A stretch of DNA of 64,000 bases, taken from Buttiauxella agrestis. GTDB taxonomy: Bacteria > Pseudomonadota > Gammaproteobacteria > Enterobacterales > Enterobacteriaceae. The translations under genes were made by a program, and so were the position numbers. Below are positions 34,518 to 44,364 of this stretch, piece by piece; the stretch's first letter is position 1, and each line of letters starts with the position of its first letter. Below the pieces are notes generated by a model. It did not search any database. It was not told the origin of the DNA and saw only the letters and a program-made list of their open reading frames with translations. The DNA is taken from NCBI RefSeq assembly GCF_900446255.1, contig NZ_UIGI01000001.1, positions 4,862,763 through 4,926,762 of the forward strand. The letters are read 5' to 3'.

Positions 34518-34793
34518 ATGGCACGCGTAACTGTTCAGGACGCTGTTGAGAAAATTGGTAACCGTTTTGACCTGGTTCTGGTCGCCGCACGTCGCGCTCG
34601 TCAGATGCAAACTGGTGGTAAAGATCCACTCGTTGCTGAAGAAAACGACAAAACGACCGTAATCGCACTGCGCGAAATCGAAGAAGGGTTGATTACCAAC
34701 CAGATTCTCGATGTTCGTGATCGCCAGGAACAGCAAGAGCAGGAAGCCGCAGAATTGCAGGCTGTTACCGCTATTGCTGAAGGTCGTCGTTAA
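34518..34793 (+). CDS. rpoZ: RNA polymerase omega subunit
   Basis: 91 residues beginning [20 protein letters not shown], with the conserved RARQMQ and [11 protein letters not shown] segments. Omega helps assemble beta-prime and forms part of a ppGpp-binding site. First gene of rpoZ-spoT-trmH-recG. Confidence 0.97.
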   Translation: MARVTVQDAVEKIGNRFDLVLVAARRARQMQTGGKDPLVAEENDKTTVIALREIEEGLITNQILDVRDRQEQQEQEAAELQAVTAIAEGRR

Positions 34794-34811
34794 TTAGCCT
34801 GCGGGTAGCCC

Positions 34812-36923
34812 TTGTATCTGTTTGAAAGCCTGAATCAACTGATTCAACAATACTTGCCCGAGGAGCAGATTAAGCGACTTCGGCAAGCATACCTTGTTGC
34901 GCGTGATGCTCACGAGGGACAAGCACGTTCAAGCGGTGAACCCTATATCACCCATCCTGTAGCTGTTGCCTGCATTCTGGCCGAGATGAAACTCGACTAT
35001 GAAACGCTGATGGCCGCTCTACTGCATGATGTGATTGAAGACACCCCTGCCACCTACCAGGATATGGAACAACTGTTTGGCAAAAGCGTTGCCGAACTGG
35101 TGGAAGGGGTATCTAAGCTCGACAAACTGAAATTCCGCGATAAGAAAGAAGCTCAGGCTGAAAACTTCCGCAAAATGATCATGGCGATGGTGCAAGACAT
35201 CCGCGTCATTCTGATCAAACTCGCTGACCGTACGCACAACATGCGCACTCTTGGGGCGTTGCGCCCTGATAAGCGTCGCCGCATTGCTCGCGAAACCCTC
35301 GAAATTTATAGCCCCCTGGCACACCGTCTTGGTATTCATCATCTGAAAACTGAGCTGGAAGAACTGGGCTTTGAAGCGCTTTACCCGAATCGCTATCGCG
35401 TCATTAAAGAAGTCGTGAAAGCCGCACGTGGTAACCGCAAAGAGATGATTCAAAAAATTCTCTCGGAAATCGACGGGCGTTTGCAAGAAGCAGGCATTCC
35501 CTGCCGCGTCAGTGGCCGCGAGAAACATCTTTACTCCATCTACTGCAAAATGACGCTTAAAGAGCAGCGTTTCCACTCGATTATGGATATCTACGCTTTC
35601 CGCGTAATTGTTCACGATATGGATACCTGTTATCGCGTTCTTGGGCAGATGCATAGCCTCTACAAGCCCCGTCCAGGGCGGGTAAAAGACTATATCGCCA
35701 TTCCAAAAGCGAACGGATATCAATCGCTGCATACTTCAATGATTGGCCCGCACGGTGTGCCGGTTGAAGTGCAAATCCGTACCGAAGACATGGATCAGAT
35801 GGCAGAAATGGGTGTTGCCGCTCACTGGGCTTATAAAGAGCAAGGTGAAAGTGGTACTACCGCGCAAATCCGCGCCCAGCGCTGGATGCAGAGCTTGCTT
35901 GAGTTGCAGCAAAGCGCCGGTAGCTCATTTGAATTTATCGAGAGCGTAAAATCCGATCTGTTCCCGGATGAGATTTACGTTTTCACCCCGGAAGGGCGCA
36001 TCGTCGAATTGCCGGCGGGCGCGACGCCTGTCGATTTCGCCTATGCCGTGCATACTGACATCGGCCATGCCTGCGTTGGCGCACGTGTCGACAGGCAACC
36101 CTATCCGCTGTCACAGTCGCTCAGCAGCGGCCAGACAATCGAAATCATTACCGCACCGGGTGCTCGCCCTAACGCTGCCTGGCTGAACTTCGTTGTAAGT
36201 TCGAAAGCGCGCGCCAAAATTCGCCAGATGCTGAAAAACCTCAAACGAGACGATTCCGTCAGCTTGGGTCGTCGCCTGCTTAACCATGCGTTAGGTGGCA
36301 GCCGAAAACTTGCTGAAGTTCCGCCGGAAAATATTCAACGTGAGCTTGAGCGTATGAAGCTCGCCACGCTTGACGATTTGCTGGCTGAAATTGGTTTAGG
36401 CAACGCCATGAGCGTAGTGGTGGCGAAGAATCTGCAAGGTGAATCATCGGTAATTGCGCAAGGAAATACCCCCGCACACAGCCACCTGCCTATCAAAGGC
36501 GCTGACGGCGTGCTGATTACTTTCGCGAAGTGTTGCCGCCCAATTCCTGGCGACCCGATTGTGGCTCACGTCAGCCCTGGCAAAGGGTTAGTTATCCACC
36601 ATGAGTCCTGCCGTAATATCCGTGGCTACCAAAAAGAAGCCGAGAAGTTTATGGCGGTCGAGTGGGATAAAGAGACCGAGCAAGAATTCCTCACTGAAAT
36701 TAAAGTGGATATGTTCAACCATCAGGGTGCATTGGCAAACCTGACCGCGGCAATCAACACCGCAGGCTCGAATATCCACAGTCTGAATACTGAAGAGAAA
36801 GATGGCCGCGTTTACAGCGCGTTCATTCGTTTATCTGCTCGCGATCGTGTTCATCTGGCCAATGTTATGCGCAAGATTCGCGTAATGCCGGATGTCATTA
36901 AAGTTACCCGCAACCGAAACTAG
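34812..36923 (+). CDS. spoT: bifunctional (p)ppGpp synthase/hydrolase SpoT
   Basis: Controls the stringent alarmone. Domains in order: HD hydrolase (YITHPVAVACIL near 46-57, LLHDVIEDT near 70-78), synthetase (GRVKDYIAIPKANGYQSLH near 292-310), TGS (VFTPEGRIVELPAGATPVDFAYAVH near 394-418), zinc-finger-like region with KCCRPIPGD near 574-582, and C-terminal ACT. Starts with TTG at 34812, as in E. coli. 703 residues. The trmH start lies four bases after its stop. Confidence 0.97.
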   Translation: MYLFESLNQLIQQYLPEEQIKRLRQAYLVARDAHEGQARSSGEPYITHPVAVACILAEMKLDYETLMAALLHDVIEDTPATYQDMEQLFGKSVAELVEGVSKLDKLKFRDKKEAQAENFRKMIMAMVQDIRVILIKLADRTHNMRTLGALRPDKRRRIARETLEIYSPLAHRLGIHHLKTELEELGFEALYPNRYRVIKEVVKAARGNRKEMIQKILSEIDGRLQEAGIPCRVSGREKHLYSIYCKMTLKEQRFHSIMDIYAFRVIVHDMDTCYRVLGQMHSLYKPRPGRVKDYIAIPKANGYQSLHTSMIGPHGVPVEVQIRTEDMDQMAEMGVAAHWAYKEQGESGTTAQIRAQRWMQSLLELQQSAGSSFEFIESVKSDLFPDEIYVFTPEGRIVELPAGATPVDFAYAVHTDIGHACVGARVDRQPYPLSQSLSSGQTIEIITAPGARPNAAWLNFVVSSKARAKIRQMLKNLKRDDSVSLGRRLLNHALGGSRKLAEVPPENIQRELERMKLATLDDLLAEIGLGNAMSVVVAKNLQGESSVIAQGNTPAHSHLPIKGADGVLITFAKCCRPIPGDPIVAHVSPGKGLVIHHESCRNIRGYQKEAEKFMAVEWDKETEQEFLTEIKVDMFNHQGALANLTAAINTAGSNIHSLNTEEKDGRVYSAFIRLSARDRVHLANVMRKIRVMPDVIKVTRNRN

Positions 36924-36927
36924 TGTT

Positions 36928-37617
36928 ATGAATCCTCAACGTTATGCGCGTATTTGCGAGATGCTTGCCAGGCGTCAGCCTGATCTGACCGTCTGCATGG
37001 AACAGGTCCATAAACCCCATAACGTCTCGGCGATTATTCGCACCGCTGATGCAGTGGGCGTGCATGAAGTTCACGCGGTTTGGCCGGGTAACAGAATGCG
37101 TACCATGGCCTCTTCTGCTGCCGGAAGTAACTCCTGGGTTGAAGTGAAAACACATCGCAATATTGGCGATGCCGTTAGCCATCTGAAAAACAACGGGATG
37201 CAAATCCTCGCCACCAACCTTTCGGATAAAGCCGTCGATTTTCGCGAGATTGATTACACGCGCCCGACCTGCATTCTGATGGGTCAGGAAAAAACCGGTA
37301 TTACTCAGGAAGCACTAGCGCTGGCTGACCAGGACATCATTATTCCGATGATTGGCATGGTGCAATCTCTAAACGTTTCCGTGGCTTCCGCACTCATTCT
37401 TTATGAAGCGCAGCGCCAACGTCAGAATGCCGGAATGTATCAACGCGAAAACAGTACCCTGCCGGAGTCTGAGCAACAGCGACTGCTGTTTGAAGGCGGC
37501 TACCCGGTACTGGCACGAGTTTCTCGCCGTAAAGGTTTGCCCTACCCGCATGTGAATCAGCAAGGTGAGATAGAAGCTGATGCCGCATGGTGGGCCACAA
37601 TGCAATCTGCGGAGTAG
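36928..37617 (+). CDS. trmH: tRNA (guanosine(18)-2'-O)-methyltransferase
   Basis: SPOUT-class enzyme (SpoU) that methylates G18 in the tRNA D-loop. Motifs: NVSAIIRTADAVGVHEVHAV near residues 32-51, MGQEKTGIT near 119-127 and the knot MIGMVQSLNVSVASALILYE near 136-155. ATG 36928 gives 229 residues, as in E. coli; the frame extension into spoT is not real. Sits between spoT and recG, which follows four bases later. Confidence 0.97.
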   Translation: MNPQRYARICEMLARRQPDLTVCMEQVHKPHNVSAIIRTADAVGVHEVHAVWPGNRMRTMASSAAGSNSWVEVKTHRNIGDAVSHLKNNGMQILATNLSDKAVDFREIDYTRPTCILMGQEKTGITQEALALADQDIIIPMIGMVQSLNVSVASALILYEAQRQRQNAGMYQRENSTLPESEQQRLLFEGGYPVLARVSRRKGLPYPHVNQQGEIEADAAWWATMQSAE

Positions 37618-37621
37618 TTGG

Positions 37622-39703
37622 ATGAAAGGCCGTTTGCTGGATGCCATACCGTTAAGTACGCTTGCCGGAGTGGGTGCCAGTCAGAGTGGCAAACTGGCCA
37701 AAATTGGCCTGTATACCATTCAGGATCTTCTTCTCCACCTTCCGCTTCGCTACGAAGACCGCACCCATCTCTACCCGATTAACGACCTTATACCGGGTGT
37801 TTACGCCACTGTGGAAGGTGAAGTGCTGAACTGTAATATCAGTTTTGGCCGCCGCCGTATGATGACCTGCCAGATTTCTGATGGCACCGGCATCCTGACC
37901 ATGCGGTTTTTCAACTTCAATGCCGCAATGAAAAACAGCCTCTCGGCCGGTAAACGCGTGCTTGCCTATGGTGAAGCGAAACGCGGCACGCACGGCGCGG
38001 AAATGATTCACCCGGAATACCGTATTCAGGGCGACCTCAGCACACCAGAATTACAAGAAACGCTGACGCCGGTTTACCCCACAACGGAAGGCATTCGTCA
38101 GGCGACACTGCGCAAACTCACCGACCAGGCCCTGGAATTGCTGGATACCTGCGCCATTGCCGAATTGCTCCCGGCTGATTTGAGCAAGGGAATGATGAGC
38201 CTGCCAGAAGCGTTGCGCACTCTGCATCGCCCGCCGCCAACCATGCAGTTAGCCGATCTGGAAACCGGGAAGCACCCGGCTCAACAGCGCTTAATCCTCG
38301 AAGAATTACTGGCTCATAACCTGAGCATGCTCGCGTTGCGCGCAGGTGCCCAGCGTTATCATGCGTTGCCGTTGCATAATCATGACGAGTTAAAAAACCG
38401 CTTGTTAGCCGCGCTGCCGTTTAAACCAACCCGGGCGCAAGAACGGGTCGTGGCAGAAATCGAACACGACTTAGCACTCGATGTACCGATGATGCGTCTG
38501 GTACAAGGTGATGTAGGGTCGGGCAAAACGCTGGTTGCCGCGCTCGCCGCACTGCGTGCGATTGCTCATGGCAAACAAGTAGGCCTGATGGCACCCACCG
38601 AATTGCTCGCCGAGCAGCACGCCAACAACTTCCGCCAGTGGTTTGCACCACTGGGAATCGAAGTGGGCTGGCTTGCGGGTAAGCAGAAAGGCAAAGCCCG
38701 TATCGCTCAGCAAGACGCAATAGCCAGCGGCCAGGTGTCGATGGTGGTGGGAACGCACGCGATCTTCCAGGAACAGGTGCAGTTCTCACAGCTCGCGTTA
38801 GTTATCATTGATGAGCAGCATCGCTTTGGCGTCCATCAGCGCCTGGCGCTATGGGAAAAGGGTCAGATTCAGGGATTCCATCCGCATCAACTTATCATGA
38901 CTGCAACCCCAATTCCGCGCACGCTGGCGATGACGGCATATGCCGATTTGGATACGTCCACTATCGACGAGCTGCCACCAGGCCGTACGCCAGTAACCAC
39001 TGTTGCGATCCCTGATACGCGCCGCAACGATATTATCGAGCGAGTGCGAGAAGCGTGTAGCAATGAAGGTCGCCAGGCATACTGGGTCTGTACTCTGATA
39101 GAAGAGTCTGAATTGCTGGAAGCCCAGGCCGCGGAAGTCACATGGGATGAGTTAAAAGCTGCCCTGCCGAATCTGAACGTTGGCCTGGTTCATGGCCGCA
39201 TGAAGCCTCAAGAAAAGCAGGCCGTGATGCAGGCTTTCAAAGAAGGCTCGATTCATCTGTTGATCGCCACAACGGTTATTGAAGTGGGTGTGGATGTGCC
39301 GAATGCCAGCCTGATGATTATTGAAAACCCAGAACGTCTCGGTCTTGCGCAACTCCACCAGCTTCGTGGCCGTGTTGGCCGTGGTGCCGTCGCATCCCAC
39401 TGCGTGTTGCTTTATAAATCACCGCTATCAAAAACGGCGCAGCTACGATTGCAGGTGTTGCGCGACAGCAATGATGGCTTTGTGATTGCACAAAAGGATT
39501 TAGAAATTCGTGGGCCAGGTGAATTACTCGGCACGCGCCAGACGGGGAATGCCGAGTTTAAAGTAGCTGATTTGCTGCGCGATCAAGCGATGATTCCAGA
39601 AGTACAGCGCCTTGCGCGCCATATCCATGAACGCTATCCCGAGCAGGCAACCGCGCTCATTGAACGCTGGATGCCTGAAACGGAACGCTATTCAAATGCC
39701 TGA
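37622..39703 (+). CDS. recG: ATP-dependent DNA helicase RecG
   Basis: Remodels stalled forks and Holliday junctions. N-terminal wedge/OB domain (RRMMTCQISDGTGILTM near 69-85) and superfamily 2 helicase motifs: GDVGSGKT near 294-301, IIDEQHRFG near 394-402, TATPIPRTLAMT near 427-438 and QLRGRVGRG near 575-583. ATG 37622 gives 693 residues, equal to E. coli; the frame start at 37580 lies in trmH. Last gene of rpoZ-spoT-trmH-recG; convergent with gltS. Confidence 0.97.
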   Translation: MKGRLLDAIPLSTLAGVGASQSGKLAKIGLYTIQDLLLHLPLRYEDRTHLYPINDLIPGVYATVEGEVLNCNISFGRRRMMTCQISDGTGILTMRFFNFNAAMKNSLSAGKRVLAYGEAKRGTHGAEMIHPEYRIQGDLSTPELQETLTPVYPTTEGIRQATLRKLTDQALELLDTCAIAELLPADLSKGMMSLPEALRTLHRPPPTMQLADLETGKHPAQQRLILEELLAHNLSMLALRAGAQRYHALPLHNHDELKNRLLAALPFKPTRAQERVVAEIEHDLALDVPMMRLVQGDVGSGKTLVAALAALRAIAHGKQVGLMAPTELLAEQHANNFRQWFAPLGIEVGWLAGKQKGKARIAQQDAIASGQVSMVVGTHAIFQEQVQFSQLALVIIDEQHRFGVHQRLALWEKGQIQGFHPHQLIMTATPIPRTLAMTAYADLDTSTIDELPPGRTPVTTVAIPDTRRNDIIERVREACSNEGRQAYWVCTLIEESELLEAQAAEVTWDELKAALPNLNVGLVHGRMKPQEKQAVMQAFKEGSIHLLIATTVIEVGVDVPNASLMIIENPERLGLAQLHQLRGRVGRGAVASHCVLLYKSPLSKTAQLRLQVLRDSNDGFVIAQKDLEIRGPGELLGTRQTGNAEFKVADLLRDQAMIPEVQRLARHIHERYPEQATALIERWMPETERYSNA

Positions 39704-39706
39704 TGC

Positions 39707-40909
39707 TTAGCCAAAGATTGGCAGCATCAGATACATCTTGATTACCAACGCGTTGACGATATCAATAAAGAACGCGCCAACCATTGGCACCACCAGGAAC
39801 GCCATGTGTGACGGGCCAAAGCGCTCAGTAATCGCCTGCATGTTAGCGATTGCTGTAGGCGTTGCGCCCAGGCCAAAACCACAATGCCCCGCAGCAAGGA
39901 CCGCCGCATCATAGTTTTTACCCATCAAACGATACGTCACGAAGATGGCATACAGTGCCATAAAGATGGTCTGCACCGTCAGAATCGCCAGCATTGGCAA
40001 CGCCAGAGAAGCCAGCTCCCACAGCTTCAGGCTCATCAGCGCCATAGCGAGGAACAGCGACAAACAGACGTTCCCGAGCACGGAAACTGCACGTTCAAAT
40101 ACCCGATAGAAGCCGAGCAGTGAGAGTGTGTTGCTGAGGATAACCCCAACAAATAACACGCAAACAAACGTCGGTAATTCAAAGCTCGTGCCTTGAATGA
40201 GTTGGCCCGCAAACTTACCCACGGTAAGGCAGATAGCAATCATCGCAATGGTTTCAATCATCACCATGGAGGTGATCATGCGCCCGACAGCCGGTTTTTC
40301 AAAAGCGGTGGGATCAATGCTATCTTCAGGTGTGCCATTTGGCGTGGATGAGTGTTTGACCAGATAACGCGCCACCGGCCCGCCAATCAAACCGCCCAAC
40401 ACTAAACCAAACGTTGCGCAAGCCATCGCAACTTCAGTGGCGTTCTGGAAGCCATAGCGCTCGGTAAACAGCTTACTCCAGGCCGCTCCCGTACCATGTC
40501 CGCCCGATAACGTAATAGAACCTGCCAGTAAACCCATTAATGGATCAAGGCCCAACAGGCTCGCCATACCAATACCGATGGCATTTTGCATCACCAGCAA
40601 ACCAACAACCACAACCAGGAAAATACCGACAACTTTGCCACCCGCACGCAAGCTGGAAAGGTTGGCGTTAAGGCCGATGGTGGCAAAGAAGGCGAGCATC
40701 AAAGGGTCTTTGAGGCTCATATCAAATTCAAATTCCCAGCCGACGCTCTTTTTGAGCACCAACAAGGCCAGAGCGATTAAGAGTCCACCCGCTACCGGTT
40801 CAGGGATAGTGTATTTTTTTAACAGCGGTATGGTATGGACCATTTTACGGCCCAGTAACAACACGAGAGTTGCGGCAACAAGCGTAGAAAGTGTGTCGAG
40901 ATAAAACAT
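39707..40909 (-). CDS. gltS: sodium/glutamate symporter
   Basis: Inner-membrane Na+-dependent glutamate carrier with about ten transmembrane helices in two inverted halves. The two glycine-rich reentrant-loop motifs are GSITLSGGHGTGAAW near residues 130-144 and AAGHCGFGLGATPTAIANMQ near 346-365. The 400 residues are normal (401 in E. coli). Divergent from xanP. Confidence 0.96.
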   Translation of the reverse strand: MFYLDTLSTLVAATLVLLLGRKMVHTIPLLKKYTIPEPVAGGLLIALALLVLKKSVGWEFEFDMSLKDPLMLAFFATIGLNANLSSLRAGGKVVGIFLVVVVGLLVMQNAIGIGMASLLGLDPLMGLLAGSITLSGGHGTGAAWSKLFTERYGFQNATEVAMACATFGLVLGGLIGGPVARYLVKHSSTPNGTPEDSIDPTAFEKPAVGRMITSMVMIETIAMIAICLTVGKFAGQLIQGTSFELPTFVCVLFVGVILSNTLSLLGFYRVFERAVSVLGNVCLSLFLAMALMSLKLWELASLALPMLAILTVQTIFMALYAIFVTYRLMGKNYDAAVLAAGHCGFGLGATPTAIANMQAITERFGPSHMAFLVVPMVGAFFIDIVNALVIKMYLMLPIFG

Positions 40910-41070
40910 AGAAGTGCTCCTGTTTGCGCATATTTCTCACAGACGCTTTTAATTATCCTTCACTGGAATTTCAGGGTTTAGAAAAGTCAGCAGCTGGATT
41001 TTAACCAAAAAACAGCTGAAAGTTATATAAAAAGGTCGTTATATACACTTTTTATCTTATGAAACTTCGG

Positions 41071-41086
41071 TAGCAAACGTTTGCTT
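41071..41086. promoter_or_regulatory. PurR-box-like palindrome upstream of xanP
   Basis: AGCAAACGTTTGCT (41072-41085) is a perfect 14-bp palindrome that matches the core of the PurR operator (ACGCAAACGTTTGCGT type). It lies 53 bp before the xanthine permease gene and could make xanP responsive to hypoxanthine and guanine. Based on consensus match only. Confidence 0.6.
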
Positions 41087-41138
41087 TTACCATTCAGTCC
41101 GCTAAAATCACCGTTTTTTCTCCTGGGGATAATTTCCG

Positions 41139-42530
41139 ATGTCTGTTAATGCTGTTGAGTCAGACGATGCGCAACCGATTGCTAAGACTCATTCCAGTGA
41201 ATTGATCTACCGCCTCGAGGATCGCCCTCCTCTTCCACAAACACTTTTTGCTGCCGGGCAGCACTTATTAGCGATGTTTGTAGCGGTTATCACGCCTGCG
41301 ATGTTGATTTGTCAGGCGCTGGGACTTCCGGCTGAAGATACCCAACACATTATCAGCATGTCTTTGTTCGCCTCAGGCGTAGCATCGATTATCCAGATTA
41401 AAGCCTGGGGCCCGGTTGGCTCTGGGCTTCTGTCTATCCAGGGCACCAGTTTTAACTTTGTTTCACCGTTGATTATGGGCGGCATGGCATTGAAAAATGG
41501 CGGTGCCGATGTACCAACCATGATGGCCGCACTCTTCGGCACGTTGATGTTGGCAAGCTGCACAGAGATGCTGTTGTCGCGCTTTCTGCATCTGGCTCGT
41601 CGCATTATTACGCCACTGGTTTCTGGTGTAGTGGTGATGATTATCGGCCTGTCGCTGATTCAGGTTGGCTTGACATCCATTGGTGGTGGCTACGGTGCAA
41701 TGAGCGACCACACCTTTGGCGCGCCGAAAAATCTGCTGCTGGCAGGTGCCGTGCTGCTGGTCATTATTTTGCTTAACCGTCAGCGAAACCCTTACTTACG
41801 TGTAGCGTCACTGGTTATCGCGATGGCGGTAGGTTATGCGCTGGCCTGGGCGATGGGCATGCTGCCGAACGTCGCGCCATCAACCAATACAGACCTGATC
41901 ATGGTGCCAACGCCGCTTTATTACGGGTTGGGTATCGACTGGAATTTGCTTATCCCGCTGATGCTGGTGTTTATGGTGACGTCTCTGGAAACTATCGGCG
42001 ATATTACGGCAACGTCTGACGTTTCCGAACAGCCGGTTTCTGGCCCGCTGTATATGAAGCGCCTGAAAGGTGGCGTGCTGGCGAACGGCCTGAATTCCTG
42101 CGTTTCCGCCGTGTTCAACACCTTCCCTAACTCTTGCTTCGGCCAGAACAACGGCGTTATTCAGCTTACTGGCGTTGCCAGCCGCTATGTCGGTTTTGTC
42201 GTTGCGCTGATGCTGATTGTGCTGGGCCTGTTCCCAGCAGTAAGCGGATTCGTACAACACATTCCCGAACCAGTTCTGGGCGGCGCAACTATCGTGATGT
42301 TCGGCACCATCGCCGCATCCGGCGTGCGTATTGTCTCTCGTGAACCTCTGAACCGCCGCGCAATTATGATTATTGCGCTGTCCCTGGCGGTCGGTATGGG
42401 TGTTTCTCAGCAGCCACTGATTTTGCAGTTTGCACCTGAATGGCTGAAGACATTGCTCTCTTCCGGTATTGCTGCCGGTGGTATCACCGCTATCGTGTTA
42501 AACCTGATTTTCCCACCTGAGAAAAATTGA
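41139..42530 (+). CDS. xanP: xanthine:H+ symporter
   Basis: NCS2-family purine permease with about 14 hydrophobic segments; 463 residues, as in E. coli XanP (YicE). The family signature [10 protein letters not shown] near residues 338-347 and the essential-residue segment [14 protein letters not shown] near 284-297 are present. A palindrome resembling a PurR operator precedes it. Confidence 0.95.
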   Translation: MSVNAVESDDAQPIAKTHSSELIYRLEDRPPLPQTLFAAGQHLLAMFVAVITPAMLICQALGLPAEDTQHIISMSLFASGVASIIQIKAWGPVGSGLLSIQGTSFNFVSPLIMGGMALKNGGADVPTMMAALFGTLMLASCTEMLLSRFLHLARRIITPLVSGVVVMIIGLSLIQVGLTSIGGGYGAMSDHTFGAPKNLLLAGAVLLVIILLNRQRNPYLRVASLVIAMAVGYALAWAMGMLPNVAPSTNTDLIMVPTPLYYGLGIDWNLLIPLMLVFMVTSLETIGDITATSDVSEQPVSGPLYMKRLKGGVLANGLNSCVSAVFNTFPNSCFGQNNGVIQLTGVASRYVGFVVALMLIVLGLFPAVSGFVQHIPEPVLGGATIVMFGTIAASGVRIVSREPLNRRAIMIIALSLAVGMGVSQQPLILQFAPEWLKTLLSSGIAAGGITAIVLNLIFPPEKN

Positions 42531-42538
42531 TGTACTTC

Positions 42539-42569
42539 ACGCGCTGGCGATTTGTTTACGCCAGCGCGT
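42539..42569 (+). repeat. strong hairpin between xanP and yicH
   Basis: An 11-bp perfect inverted repeat, ACGCGCTGGCG / CGCCAGCGCGT, with a 9-base loop. No run of T follows (GTTACCCC), so it may stabilise the xanP mRNA 3' end or terminate inefficiently. Confidence 0.8.
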
Positions 42570-42656
42570 GTTACCCCTCCTGACAATCCCATCCTTGAGC
42601 TATAACGGTAAATGGGGCATAAAACCCTTTACCGAAACTTCATGGGATGGAAGACA

Positions 42657-44339
42657 ATGAAATTTCTCGGAAAGCTAATCATTGCGTTATTGGTTGTCGT
42701 ACTTGTACTGCTTCTTGCTGCTTATCTTTTACTGCAAACCCGTTGGGGCGCCGCCCAGGTTAGCAGTTGGGTTAATGAGAAGAGTGATTACAATTTCTCT
42801 TTTGAAGAGATGGATCATCGTTGGGCATCACCCACGCATGTCACTCTGACGAATGTCACTTTCGGGCGCAAAGGCCAACCGGCGACGCTGGTTGCAAAGA
42901 ATATTGATATTGGGCTTAGCTCACGTCAGTTCTCAGATCCTCTGCACGTCGACAATATTTTGTTGCAAAACGGAACGTTAAACATCAGCCCGGACGCCGC
43001 CCCGCTGCCATTCCAGGCCGACATGCTGCAATTAAGTGATATGGCACTCAACAGTCCAAATACCGAATGGGATTTACATGCCCAACGCGTCAACGGGGGT
43101 GTAAAGCCCTGGCAACCGACGAAAGGTAAAGTGCTGGGAAGTACCGCAGATATTCAGTTTAGTGCCGGGTCCATGACGCTCAACGGTGTTCCAGCGACCA
43201 ACGTGTTATTGCAGGGTGCGATTAATAACGAGCAGGTGACGCTTTCCACTATCGGGGCGGATATGGCTCGCGGCTCGCTTACCGGCAACGCCAGGCGCCT
43301 TGCTGACGGTTCATGGCAAATTGGTAGCCTGCGTTTGAACGATATTCGCCTGCAAACTGAAAAATCAATTACCGATTTCCTGGCCCCGCTTACCACCATT
43401 CCTTCGCTAAAAATTGATAACCTGGAAGTCACCGACGCGCGACTGGAAGGGAAAGATTGGGCGGTAACCGATTTAGATCTGAGTTTGCGCAACCTGACGC
43501 TGGCAAAAGGCGGATGGCAAAGTGATGACGGACGGCTGTCAATGAACGCCAGTGATTTCATTATTGGCGCATTACATTTGAACGACCCCATCGCAAACGT
43601 CGATTTTAATCAGCAAACGGCTGCGCTACGCCAGTTCACTTCCCGCTGGGAAAGAGGCATGGTCCGCGCTTCAGGCGAGTGGCAACGCAATGAGAAAAAA
43701 CTCGCGCTCGATGAGCTGGTTTTTGCAGGACTGGAATATACGCTGCCCGCCGACTGGAAAGCGCTTTGGATGAAACCTTTACCGGAATGGCTGAATTCGG
43801 TATCGATTAAAAAACTCACGGCTAACAGAAACCTGGTTATTGATATCGATCCTGCCTTCCCGTTCCAGCTCACGGCGCTGGACGGCACAGCGAATAATAT
43901 CGAAGTGGTGCGCAACCACCAGTGGGGTGTCTGGAGCGGAAACTTAACCCTGAATGCAGCAGCCGCCACGTTTAACCGTGTGGATGTTCGCAGGCCGTCT
44001 ATTTCATTGAATGCAACTGACAGCCAAATCACGATCACGGAATTAAGTGCTTTTGCGGGAGAAGGCATGCTGGAAGCGACGGGTGCAGTTTCGCAGGCTC
44101 CACAGCGAAATGCTGCAATTAACCTTCGTGGCCGTTCGGTGCCGATAAACGTCTTACAACAATGGGGATGGCCGTCATTACCACTCGAAGGGAATGGTAA
44201 TTTGCAACTTTCCGTCACCGGAAATCTTGCGGCACAAACACCTCTAAAACCGACAGTAAACGGTAACTTGCAAGCCAGCGGAACCGATGGCAAACAAGTA
44301 CAGCAAACAATGCAGAATGGGGAAGTACCCGGCGTGTAA
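42657..44339 (+). CDS. yicH: AsmA-family inner-membrane protein YicH
   Basis: One N-terminal transmembrane helix (about residues 7-28) followed by a large periplasmic beta-rich region, typical of AsmA-like proteins linked to lipid transport or envelope homeostasis. ATG 42657 (GGAAG just upstream) gives 560 residues, near the E. coli length (569). The stop codon lies in the loop of a 7-bp GC-rich hairpin at 44328-44347. The next gene, fabY, is far from yicH in K-12, so a chromosome rearrangement point lies just after this stop. Confidence 0.9.
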   Translation: MKFLGKLIIALLVVVLVLLLAAYLLLQTRWGAAQVSSWVNEKSDYNFSFEEMDHRWASPTHVTLTNVTFGRKGQPATLVAKNIDIGLSSRQFSDPLHVDNILLQNGTLNISPDAAPLPFQADMLQLSDMALNSPNTEWDLHAQRVNGGVKPWQPTKGKVLGSTADIQFSAGSMTLNGVPATNVLLQGAINNEQVTLSTIGADMARGSLTGNARRLADGSWQIGSLRLNDIRLQTEKSITDFLAPLTTIPSLKIDNLEVTDARLEGKDWAVTDLDLSLRNLTLAKGGWQSDDGRLSMNASDFIIGALHLNDPIANVDFNQQTAALRQFTSRWERGMVRASGEWQRNEKKLALDELVFAGLEYTLPADWKALWMKPLPEWLNSVSIKKLTANRNLVIDIDPAFPFQLTALDGTANNIEVVRNHQWGVWSGNLTLNAAAATFNRVDVRRPSISLNATDSQITITELSAFAGEGMLEATGAVSQAPQRNAAINLRGRSVPINVLQQWGWPSLPLEGNGNLQLSVTGNLAAQTPLKPTVNGNLQASGTDGKQVQQTMQNGEVPGV

Positions 44340-44347
44340 GCGCCGGG
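44328..44347 (+). repeat. hairpin enclosing the yicH stop codon
   Basis: CCCGGCG-TGTAAG-CGCCGGG: perfect 7-bp stem with the TAA stop in the six-base loop. It is not followed by a U run. It sits at the yicH/fabY junction. Confidence 0.75.
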
Positions 44348-44364
44348 CAGTTATTCTTCACCTA

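Noticed and set aside
35019-35732. 237-codon minus-strand ORF
   Set aside because: Shadow of spoT.
39700-39730. Inverted repeat CTGATGC / GCATCAG between recG and gltS
   Set aside because: Short stem, large loop, no U run, and partly inside the gltS coding end; too weak to call a terminator.
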